DNA of 11,905 nt, from assembly GCA_902796045.1 (NCBI GenBank), contig CADBNQ010000086.1, positions 1-11,905 of the forward strand, written 5' to 3'. The position numbers were made by a program, and so were the translations under genes. Source of the DNA: an uncultured Lachnospiraceae bacterium. GTDB taxonomy: Bacteria > Bacillota > Clostridia > Lachnospirales > Lachnospiraceae. Below the pieces are notes generated by a model. That model was not told the origin of the DNA and did no database searches. It saw nothing but the letters and a program-made list of their open reading frames with translations. This document shows positions 1-5,756 of this stretch, in pieces (positions within the stretch are counted from its first letter, which is position 1; every line of letters begins with the position of its first letter).

Positions 1-61
1 TCAAGCCTTCCGGCCAGCATGTCAAATATCATGTTCTGACCCTGGCGATAGCCTCACCGTT

Positions 62-331
62 TCACACCTGTCTTGCGATAGTGCAGCCGAGCAGATTCAG
101 CTCATCAGACTCTGTCACCGCGATGATCAGGTCCGTATCAGCGATGCCGGCTTCCACCTGCACCTGGTAGCTGGCTCCGTTTCCGGCGATCCCCATCACA
201 TCATAAAGACCGGCCACCTCATGGATCGTTTTTGCGTCTTTGTCTATAATAGTAATGTCATGCCCTTCCTGGCTGAGCTGTTCCACAAGGGCAATGCCAA
301 CCTTTCCGCAGCCTACGATGATAATCTTCAT
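62..331 (-). pseudogene. trkA: TrkA-type K+ uptake regulator, N-terminal fragment with early stop
   Basis: The product begins MKIIIVGCGKVGIALVEQL and matches the Rossmann NAD-binding (RCK/KTN) domain that opens TrkA, the cytosolic gating subunit of Trk/Ktr potassium channels; GxGxxG is at residues 6-11 and the acidic end of strand 2 (IIDKD) follows. Full TrkA is about 450 residues with two such domains, but this frame stops at TGA (62-64) after roughly 89. Reading past the stop gives AIARVR, close to the conserved TIARVRNP strand of TrkA, and then a second TGA at 29-31. That suggests a nonsense mutation in a decaying gene, rather than a natural short protein. The start is uncertain: ATG at 329-331 begins the conserved domain but its AGAGGG sits almost against it; a TTG at 380-382 would add 17 residues. 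The window edge hides the rest. Confidence 0.6.
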
Positions 332-531
332 CCCTCTGTCTGCTGCGGCAGGCCTGTTCTTAAAAAATCCGTAGTCCTTCAAGCTTTTTATTCGTCTTAT
401 GCCGCTTTCTTCAAACGCTTTTCTTCTGTCTGTAAATCAGCGGATATCTGACCGGTACTGTGTGAAGAAATGTTAACTGTTTCTCATCGAAATGACAGAC
501 TCTACACAGTTCTCACGTGGGTTTTAGTTAC

Positions 532-1767
532 TTACTTTCTTTTGCGATCGGCAAATGCCGGCAGACCGTCCTCCCCCATGGGGATCAGAGGTGCCCCCTG
601 TATAAGAGGCAGGGCATAGGTAATAAAGTCCTGGGATATGTCTGTCCCGTCATGGATGATCCACTCCGCAGGCACGTGCTTCTCCTGATTGCAGACCTCA
701 TCTACATCCTCCAGGCCGCAGGCCACCACATAGGGGTCATCACTGCACCTGACAAAAGAGATCATCTTGCCTGTGATCCCGCGGTTGAGCGCAACCTGCA
801 GGCCATATCTTCCGGCCATGACAGCCTCCTGCAGGTCGGTGTGGGATATGAGGGACACAGAGCATCTCTGGCTGACATTGAGCTCCACAGATCTGGCCTT
901 GACATGCAGTCTGTCCCTGACCAGGTTCTCCAGGTAGCGCCCGCATCCTGCCAGCATCTTATGGCCGAAGATATCGGTACCGACATTACTGTCATACTCA
1001 CAGATAAAAGTGCCGTCCTTATCATGGATCCCTTCAGAAACACAGACAACCACGTTGATGTTCTCTGCCAGTGCTGCCTCCACCTGTTTCAGGAAATGCT
1101 CCGTGTCAAAATCCACTTCCGGCAGATAGATCAGCAGGGGATTATCCCCGACATACTTTCTGGCCAGGACACTGGCTGCGGTCAGCCAGCCCGCGTGACG
1201 GCCCATGATCTCCACGATCGTCACTGATTTCTTCTCGTATACGTAGGCATCCATGGTGATCTCCCGCACTGTCTGCGCTACATATCTTGCCGCACTGCCG
1301 TAGCCGGGTGTGTGGTCTGTCAGAATCAGGTCGTTGTCAATGGTCTTCGGCTCGCCGATGATCCTGATATCGCTTTCGATGCTTCGGGCATAGCGTGACA
1401 GCTTGCTGACTGTATCCATGGAATCATTGCCGCCGATATAAAAGAAATATCCGATATTCAGCTTCTCAAACTCCTCAAAGAGCCTGGGATATACGGGGTC
1501 GTCAAGGTTGTCCGGCAGCTTATAGCGGCAGGACCCCAGATAGGCCCCGGGGGTAGACTTTAAAAACTCCAGGTTCCCTCCCGGGAGGCTCTCTGCGAAA
1601 TCAAGATACCTTCCCTCCAGAAAGCCCTCGATCCCGTTGATCATCCCGTAGGTCTTTCCGATCTTATCATAGTGTTCCATCGCTTCAAATACAATCCCGT
1701 AGAGACTGCTGTTGATGACAGCAGTAGGACCGCCGGACTGGCCCACAATCACATTCCTCTTACTCAT
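532..1767 (-). CDS. pfp: Pyrophosphate-type 6-phosphofructokinase
   Basis: A 411-residue phosphofructokinase that interconverts fructose 6-phosphate and fructose 1,6-bisphosphate in the cytoplasm. Visible motifs: N-terminal GGPTAVIN (12-19), GGNDSMDT (112-119), PKTIDND (140-146) with the catalytic Asp at 144, and MGRHAGWL (188-195). ATP enzymes have GGDGS and PGTIDND; here an Asp fills the second-glycine position (115) and a Lys (141) replaces the glycine before TIDND. Both changes mark the pyrophosphate-dependent class, so I infer PPi as phosphoryl donor and a reversible reaction. I chose ATG 1765-1767 because AGAAGGGA lies about 11 bases upstream and homology starts there; an upstream in-frame extension to 1866 lies inside the shell-protein gene. 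The start overlaps the stop of that gene as ATGAGTAA, which implies translational coupling. No clear terminator follows the stop. Confidence 0.92.
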   Translation of the reverse strand: MSKRNVIVGQSGGPTAVINSSLYGIVFEAMEHYDKIGKTYGMINGIEGFLEGRYLDFAESLPGGNLEFLKSTPGAYLGSCRYKLPDNLDDPVYPRLFEEFEKLNIGYFFYIGGNDSMDTVSKLSRYARSIESDIRIIGEPKTIDNDLILTDHTPGYGSAARYVAQTVREITMDAYVYEKKSVTIVEIMGRHAGWLTAASVLARKYVGDNPLLIYLPEVDFDTEHFLKQVEAALAENINVVVCVSEGIHDKDGTFICEYDSNVGTDIFGHKMLAGCGRYLENLVRDRLHVKARSVELNVSQRCSVSLISHTDLQEAVMAGRYGLQVALNRGITGKMISFVRCSDDPYVVACGLEDVDEVCNQEKHVPAEWIIHDGTDISQDFITYALPLIQGAPLIPMGEDGLPAFADRKRK

Positions 1768-2164
1768 AGATATATGTTCCCTTCTGTTTCCAGTGTCCGA
1801 CCCACTTAGCAGACTTGTTGGTTCCCTGAGGTCGCTTGCCGGTAGCAATCTGCTTGTCGTCACCAATAGTGTTCTTGTTGCTGATCAGCGTCTCATACAC
1901 ATCCCCGTCTATGGCTGCCCTCATGGTGGAGCTCTGGAAGCCGCTCAGGCTGCCGGAGATGCACTCTGTCGCGGCTGCGGCAGCTCTCACCGCCGCCTTG
2001 ACTGCGCCGACATTCCCTTCTACTTTTACAACAATCCTGGCGTCATAGCCACTGTACTCGATCCCAAGCAGTCTGACATTGCCCGACTTGACAGCCGCAT
2101 CTGCCGCTTCTATCGCGGAGGCCATACCAATGGCCTCGATCAGGCCTATACATTTCTTATCCAT
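1760..2164 (-). CDS. Bacterial microcompartment shell protein (single BMC domain, C-terminal tail)
   Basis: A 134-residue protein. Residues 3-82 form one BMC domain like the hexamer formers PduA/EutM: IGLIEAIGMASAIEAADAA at the start and EGNVGAVKAAVRAAAAA in the second helix. Such proteins tile the protein shell of bacterial microcompartments. The central pore stretch, which is KIGSG in PduA, reads YSGYDA here with one extra residue, so the pore chemistry must differ. About 50 residues follow the domain; the last 35 are basic and aromatic (GKRPQGTNKS, KWVGHWKQKG) and resemble nothing I recognise; they might be a linker or docking tail. GGAGA lies 9-13 bases before the ATG. The gene leads the operon and ends inside the pfp start. 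No other shell protein, aldehyde dehydrogenase or signature enzyme is visible in the window, so this is either a satellite shell gene or a non-compartment role. Confidence 0.9.
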   Translation of the reverse strand: MDKKCIGLIEAIGMASAIEAADAAVKSGNVRLLGIEYSGYDARIVVKVEGNVGAVKAAVRAAAAATECISGSLSGFQSSTMRAAIDGDVYETLISNKNTIGDDKQIATGKRPQGTNKSAKWVGHWKQKGTYIYE

Positions 2165-2190
2165 TGATCATCATCTCCGTATAACTATCT

Positions 2191-2216
2191 CAGATTACTA
2201 TTTCAGATTACTATTT
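2191..2216. repeat. Tandem 13-base repeat, two copies
   Basis: CAGATTACTATTT occurs twice head to tail (2191-2203 and 2204-2216), and a degenerate third copy may precede it. It lies in the untranslated leader of the shell-protein/pfp operon, just upstream of the ribosome binding site. It could be a slippage product or a tandem protein-binding site. Confidence 0.7.
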
Positions 2217-2282
2217 CAATAACCCCCTTATCATGCCTGCCGGCACCACCATAAAGCGCTTACCTGTGGTAGACAGAGGCAT
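2211..2282 (-). CDS. Possible 23-residue leader peptide upstream of the shell-protein gene
   Basis: A short frame begins at ATG 2280-2282 and ends at TAG 2211-2213. It reads MPLSTTGKRFMVVPAGMIRG and three more residues. AGGGA sits 6-7 bases before the ATG, a good spacing. It falls inside the transcript expected from the promoter at 2311-2339 and 47 bases before the shell gene. It has no recognisable family and could be chance; the cre-like palindrome lies within it, which may explain part of its sequence. Confidence 0.25.
   Translation of the reverse strand: MPLSTTGKRFMVVPAGMIRGLLK
2251..2264 (-). promoter_or_regulatory. cre-like operator (candidate CcpA site)
   Basis: On the minus strand the site reads GGTAAGCGCTTTAT and agrees with the CcpA catabolite-response consensus TGWAARCGYTWNCW at 12 of 14 positions, with the core AAGCGCTT palindromic. 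It sits about 40-50 bases downstream of the inferred minus-strand start, where a bound CcpA would act as a roadblock, and upstream of the plus-strand operon. Glucose repression of the shell/pfp operon is an inference. Confidence 0.4.
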
Positions 2283-2310
2283 CACGATCCCTATAAATCT
2301 TGTCTATGTT

Positions 2311-2339
2311 ATAGTACTCAAATAATGCAAAAAAGTCAA
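2311..2339 (-). promoter_or_regulatory. Sigma-A promoter for the shell protein-pfp operon
   Basis: The minus strand has TTGACT (2339-2334), a 17-base spacer and TACTAT (2316-2311). The -35 box matches 5 of 6 and the -10 box 4 of 6. Transcription would begin near 2304, giving a leader of about 140 bases that holds the cre-like site, a possible leader ORF and the 13-base repeat. Confidence 0.55.
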
Positions 2340-2344
2340 TATTG

Positions 2345-2353
2345 TGATAAAAT
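2345..2353 (+). promoter_or_regulatory. Extended -10 promoter for the PK-like/hydro-lyase operon
   Basis: TGATAAAAT is an extended -10 element (TGn plus TAAAAT, 5 of 6 to TATAAT). The -35 region is weak, as is usual for extended -10 promoters. The start would fall near 2360, leaving a short leader before AAAGGAA and the ATG at 2388. The two divergent promoters lie almost back to back. Confidence 0.4.
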
Positions 2354-2387
2354 GTAAACAGGTAGATATTAAGAAAGGAACATCCTT

Positions 2388-3464
2388 ATGAGAAGAAAGC
2401 TTGAACTCTACGGTACCCTTGGTCCATCCGACCATGATAAAGGGATACTTAAGGAGATGTTTCATTATGGAATGACGGGCATCCGGCTGAATCTTTCACA
2501 CCGGAGCCTGAAGGACTGTTCCGGCTGGCTGGAGAACCTCCATGAAGTATCTGAGGAGCTCCATATCGTGCCGGACCTTCTTGTGGACCTGCAGGGGCCG
2601 GAGCTCAGGATCGGAAGCCTGGATCATCCCATAGAGCTGGAGGAAGGGGCCAGGATCGTACTTGACTGCAGTGATGATACTGCCGGTGAGACTCCGGCCG
2701 TCCAGGCGGGCCTTTCCTCTCCTGCCATCCCCCTTCCTGCCTGTGTGAAGCCCTTTCTTGAAAAGGGGCAGGAGCTTCTCCTTGATGATGGCAGGATCAC
2801 TCTGAAGGTGGATGATCCCCTCATCCCAACAGCAAGAGTCATGACTGGAGGAAAGCTGCTTTCCCGCAAAAGCCTGGCTCTTCCCGGGCAGACCATCGAT
2901 CTTCCCACCCTGACCAGCCAGGACCTGGAGAATCTTTCACAGCTTGGCAGATACCGTGTCACCGGGGTCATGCTTCCCTTCGTCCGAAGCGCAGATGATC
3001 TGATCAGCCTGCGAAAAACCCTTCTCGACATGGGCAGCACCCATGTGAGGATCTTTGCCAAGATTGAGAATGAGACCGGGGTTCGCCATCTGTCCGGTCT
3101 GCTTCCCCACTGTGACCATATCGTGATTGCCCGGGGAGACCTGGCTAATTCCGTTTCCATGGTCAGGCTGCCGGGCGTCCAGAAGGACATAGCAATGATG
3201 TGCCGTCAGACTAAGACCCCCTTTATGGTGGTGACCCAGCTCCTGGCTTCCATGGAAAGCTCTCCTGTCCCCACCAGAGCGGAGGTCAGCGATATCTTTA
3301 ACGCTGTCCTCGACGGTGCTTCTTCCCTGATGCTCACTGGAGAGACTGCCGTGGGCAGGTATCCTGTCCAGGCCATGAAGGTCCTGTCCGATGTATCCTT
3401 CGAAGCACTACGTTATGGGGTCAGGCCCCATTACAATTTTGTTAATAATATTAAATTTCTGTAA
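2388..3464 (+). CDS. Pyruvate kinase-like protein lacking the C-terminal domain
   Basis: The 358-residue product follows pyruvate kinase along domains A and B only. Conserved elements: RLNLSH (33-38), VDLQGPELRIG (66-76), DDGRI of the B domain (133-137), LPGQTIDLP (165-173), IFAKIENETGV (222-232) with the catalytic Lys 225 and metal ligand Glu 227, ARGDL (248-252) with Asp 251, VTQLLASM with Thr 283, and PTRAEVSDIFNAVLDG (295-310). It ends soon after LTGETAVGRYP, so the C domain that carries allosteric effector sites in ordinary enzymes of about 470-580 residues is absent. Changes at usually constant spots (TKGPE to LQGPE, GDLG to GDLA) argue for altered function. It might convert phosphoenolpyruvate to pyruvate without allostery, or catalyse another reaction on the shared PEP/pyruvate barrel. 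AAAGGAA precedes the ATG by 7. The next gene starts 33 bases downstream. Confidence 0.8.
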   Translation: MRRKLELYGTLGPSDHDKGILKEMFHYGMTGIRLNLSHRSLKDCSGWLENLHEVSEELHIVPDLLVDLQGPELRIGSLDHPIELEEGARIVLDCSDDTAGETPAVQAGLSSPAIPLPACVKPFLEKGQELLLDDGRITLKVDDPLIPTARVMTGGKLLSRKSLALPGQTIDLPTLTSQDLENLSQLGRYRVTGVMLPFVRSADDLISLRKTLLDMGSTHVRIFAKIENETGVRHLSGLLPHCDHIVIARGDLANSVSMVRLPGVQKDIAMMCRQTKTPFMVVTQLLASMESSPVPTRAEVSDIFNAVLDGASSLMLTGETAVGRYPVQAMKVLSDVSFEALRYGVRPHYNFVNNIKFL

Positions 3465-3497
3465 CGGGGCCAGCCCCCGGTCAAGGAGGTAAACTAT

Positions 3498-3974
3498 ATG
3501 AGTAACCAGATATGGAAGTTCCATAATGATGTGGATACGGATCAGATCATCGCTTCCCAGTACCTGCTTCTGCCGGATGTGGAGGAGATGAAACAGTACA
3601 CCTTTGAATCACTGGATCCTGATTTTGCGAAAAATGTCCATGAGGGTGACATCATTGTCGCAGGTGAGAATTTTGGCTGCGGCTCTTCAAGAGAACAGGC
3701 GCCCAGTGTATTAAAAGCGCTTGGGGTGAAGGCGGTCATTGCCAGATCCTTCGCCCGCATCTTCTATCGCAACTCCATCAACATCGGTTTCCCCGTCATC
3801 GTCTGCAAAGATCTTTATGATGCGGTAAAGGATGGAGATATGGCGGATCTTGATCTCTCCGCCGGGACTGTCACCGCCGCAGGAAAGACATTTACCTGCA
3901 CAAAGCTGCCGGAATACATGCAGAACATCCTGTCCCAGGGTGGTCTGATCGCATCACTTAACAAGGAGGGTTGA
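3498..3974 (+). CDS. Aconitase-family dehydratase small subunit 1 (LeuD/DmdB-like)
   Basis: A 158-residue swivel-domain subunit of a two-subunit [4Fe-4S] hydro-lyase of the 3-isopropylmalate / 2,3-dimethylmalate dehydratase group. Motifs: DVDTDQI (11-17), the substrate loop YLLL (22-25), EGDIIVAGENFGCGSSREQA with the catalytic GSSR arginine, and ARSFARIFYRNSINIG. The length suits the compact LeuD form that pairs with a short large subunit. The loop is all non-polar; homoaconitases carry YLRT here, so a methyl-bearing malate is a more likely substrate than a tricarboxylate. AAGGAGGT lies 7 bases before the ATG. The stop is followed after two bases by the start of the large subunit, whose AAGGAGGG is inside this gene's last codons. 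Small-before-large is the reverse of the common leuC-leuD order. Confidence 0.88.
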   Translation: MSNQIWKFHNDVDTDQIIASQYLLLPDVEEMKQYTFESLDPDFAKNVHEGDIIVAGENFGCGSSREQAPSVLKALGVKAVIARSFARIFYRNSINIGFPVIVCKDLYDAVKDGDMADLDLSAGTVTAAGKTFTCTKLPEYMQNILSQGGLIASLNKEG

Positions 3975-3976
3975 TT

Positions 3977-5233
3977 ATGGGAATGACGATTGGTGAAAAG
4001 ATTATAGCCCGTGCAGCGGGTGTTTCCGAAGTAAAGCCCAACGATATCCATACGGTGAAGCTTGACAGGATGATGAGCAATGACGGTACAACCCACCTTA
4101 CTGTGGATATGTATAAGAATAAACTGAAACATCCCCGCATAGCCGACAAAGATAAGATCGTATTTATCATGGACCACAATGTGCCGGCCGAGAACCCCAA
4201 AACAGCTGAAGCACACAAGAAAATGAGAAATTTCGCCCGGGAGAACGGCATAAAGCTCTATGAAGGCCAGGGGGTCTGCCATCAGATCATGATGGAGGAT
4301 TATGTCTGCCCGGGAGAGCTGATCTTTGGCGCAGACTCCCACACCACCAGCTACGGTGCCCTTGGAGCTTTCGGCACCGGCGTCGGATGCACCGATTTTC
4401 TCTACGGCATGGTCACCGGAAGTTCCTGGGTGATGGTCCCGGAGACATTACGCTTCAACCTGCACGGAAAGCTCAGGGAGGGCGTGTATGCCAGAGACCT
4501 GATCCTCACCATCATCGGTGATATCGGTGCCAACGGCGCCACCTACAAGATCATGGAATTTGCCGGGGACGGCGCCCACAATCTCAGCATCGATGAACGC
4601 ATGGTCCTCTGTAATCTCACCGTAGAAGCCGGCGCCAAGGCCGGGATCGTTGAGCCGGATGAGAAGGTGGCCGACTACTGCAGGCAGCATGGCAGGGAGG
4701 CTGTCCACATGTTTAAGAGCGATCCGGATGCCCGTTTTGCCGCTGTCTATGAATACGACCTCAGCCAGATCGAGCCTGTGGTCGTCCGGCCCGATTTTGT
4801 AGATAATTTCGCATTGCTTAGGGATGTCAGGGAAGAAAAGATCCCTGTAGATGAGGTCTTTATCGGCTCCTGCAACAACGGACGTCTTCCGGATCTTCGG
4901 GCTGCCGCCCAGGTAGTCAAAGGAAGGAAAACGGCTCCCAGTGTGAGATTTCTGGTGGCTCCGGCCTCCAATCAGGTCTATATCGATGCCCTGAAGGAAG
5001 GCATCATCACAACATTGATGGAAGCAGGCGCCATGATCATGAACAGCAACTGCTCCGTCTGCTGGGGAAGTTGTCAGGGCGTCATCGGAGAAAATGAAGT
5101 GCTGATCTCCACCGGAACAAGGAATTTTAAGGGGAGGGCAGGCCATCCCAGCTCCAAAGTATATCTGGCCAGTGCAGCCACCTGCGCAGCCAGCGCCATC
5201 GCCGGCACCATCTGCGGTCCGGAGGATTTATAA
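3977..5233 (+). CDS. Aconitase-family dehydratase large subunit 1 (LeuC/DmdA-like)
   Basis: A 418-residue catalytic subunit that would hold the [4Fe-4S] cluster and, with the preceding small subunit, remove and re-add water on a hydroxy-dicarboxylic acid. Motifs: MDHNVP (65-70), EGQGVCHQ, GADSHTTSYGALGAFGTGVG (118-137), and the three cluster cysteines at 299 (in GSC), 359 and 362 (CSVC). The usual SCTNGR reads SCNNGR at 298-303, so Thr is replaced by Asn near the cluster. The size fits the LeuC/HacA branch of about 420 residues, not monomeric aconitase. I chose ATG 3977 because AAGGAGGG ends 6 bases before it; a TTG at 3971 overlaps the ribosome site and is unlikely. The substrate is not decided by sequence; isopropylmalate, citramalate and dimethylmalate are candidates. 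Confidence 0.88.
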   Translation: MGMTIGEKIIARAAGVSEVKPNDIHTVKLDRMMSNDGTTHLTVDMYKNKLKHPRIADKDKIVFIMDHNVPAENPKTAEAHKKMRNFARENGIKLYEGQGVCHQIMMEDYVCPGELIFGADSHTTSYGALGAFGTGVGCTDFLYGMVTGSSWVMVPETLRFNLHGKLREGVYARDLILTIIGDIGANGATYKIMEFAGDGAHNLSIDERMVLCNLTVEAGAKAGIVEPDEKVADYCRQHGREAVHMFKSDPDARFAAVYEYDLSQIEPVVVRPDFVDNFALLRDVREEKIPVDEVFIGSCNNGRLPDLRAAAQVVKGRKTAPSVRFLVAPASNQVYIDALKEGIITTLMEAGAMIMNSNCSVCWGSCQGVIGENEVLISTGTRNFKGRAGHPSSKVYLASAATCAASAIAGTICGPEDL

Positions 5234-5249
5234 AGGAGGAATACACACC

Positions 5250-5744
5250 ATGGAAAAGTTTACAGGAAAGGTATGGGTGCTGGGGGACGATATTGACACA
5301 GATATCATTATTCCCACCGAATACCTGGCACTCCCCACTGTAGAAGATATGAAACAATACGGCTTCTCTCCTCTCCGCCCGGAGCTGGCCGGACAGATCC
5401 ATGAAGGAGACATCATCGTCGCCGGGAAAAACTTCGGCTGTGGTTCTTCCAGAGAACAGGCTCCTGAGATCATCAAGGCACTCAAAGTAAAATGTGTGAT
5501 CGCCAAATCCTATGCCAGGATCTTCTTCCGGAATTCTATCAATAACGGGCTGCTCCTGATTGAAAACAGCGAGATCCAGGACGCAGTAAAAGAAGGGGAT
5601 GAGATCACGGTCACCCTGGGAGAATGCATAGAGCATAATGGCAGGACCTATCCCGTCGCCTCTCTGCCGGACAATCTGATGGACATCCTCAGGGCAGGAG
5701 GCCTGGTGAAGGCTATGCAGCAGCGCAATGGTCTGCACAGTTAG
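5250..5744 (+). CDS. Aconitase-family dehydratase small subunit 2 (LeuD/DmdB-like)
   Basis: A 164-residue second swivel subunit, clearly paralogous to the one at 3498. Shared blocks are DIDTDIIIPTEYLAL (14-28), EDMKQYGF, HEGDIIVAG.NFGCGSSREQA and ARIFFRNSINNG, but the rest has diverged widely, so the duplication is old. The substrate loop is YLAL against YLLL in paralog 1; both lack the arginine of homoaconitase. AAAGGAGGA ends 9 bases before ATG 5250; an in-frame extension to 5172 lies inside the preceding gene and has no homology. It follows large subunit 1 by 16 bases and its TAG stop overlaps the ribosome site of large subunit 2, so all four subunits appear to be one operon. Confidence 0.88.
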   Translation: MEKFTGKVWVLGDDIDTDIIIPTEYLALPTVEDMKQYGFSPLRPELAGQIHEGDIIVAGKNFGCGSSREQAPEIIKALKVKCVIAKSYARIFFRNSINNGLLLIENSEIQDAVKEGDEITVTLGECIEHNGRTYPVASLPDNLMDILRAGGLVKAMQQRNGLHS

Positions 5745-5756
5745 GAGGGGACAATC

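Noticed and set aside
62..64. In-frame TGA in trkA as selenocysteine
   Set aside because: The matching position in TrkA is not a redox cysteine, and a second TGA follows, so gene decay fits better.
517..1227. 236-codon plus-strand frame opposite pfp
   Set aside because: It lies wholly on the antisense of an intact phosphofructokinase and has no recognisable domain; GC-rich codon bias on the real strand opens it.
2342..2360. TTGTGA...TAAACA as a Rex redox-sensor operator
   Set aside because: The half-sites are not properly symmetric or spaced, and the same bases are better used by an extended -10 promoter.
2624..3190. 188-codon minus-strand frame opposite the PK-like gene
   Set aside because: Serine/arginine-rich antisense shadow; the plus strand carries the conserved kinase motifs.
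3415..3431. ATGGGG/CCCCAT stem near the end of the PK-like gene as an internal terminator
   Set aside because: Only six base pairs, inside coding sequence, with no proper T-run; the next gene follows after 33 bases with a strong ribosome site.
4448..5146. 232-codon minus-strand frame opposite large subunit 1
   Set aside because: Antisense shadow of a conserved dehydratase gene, no ribosome site and no family likeness.
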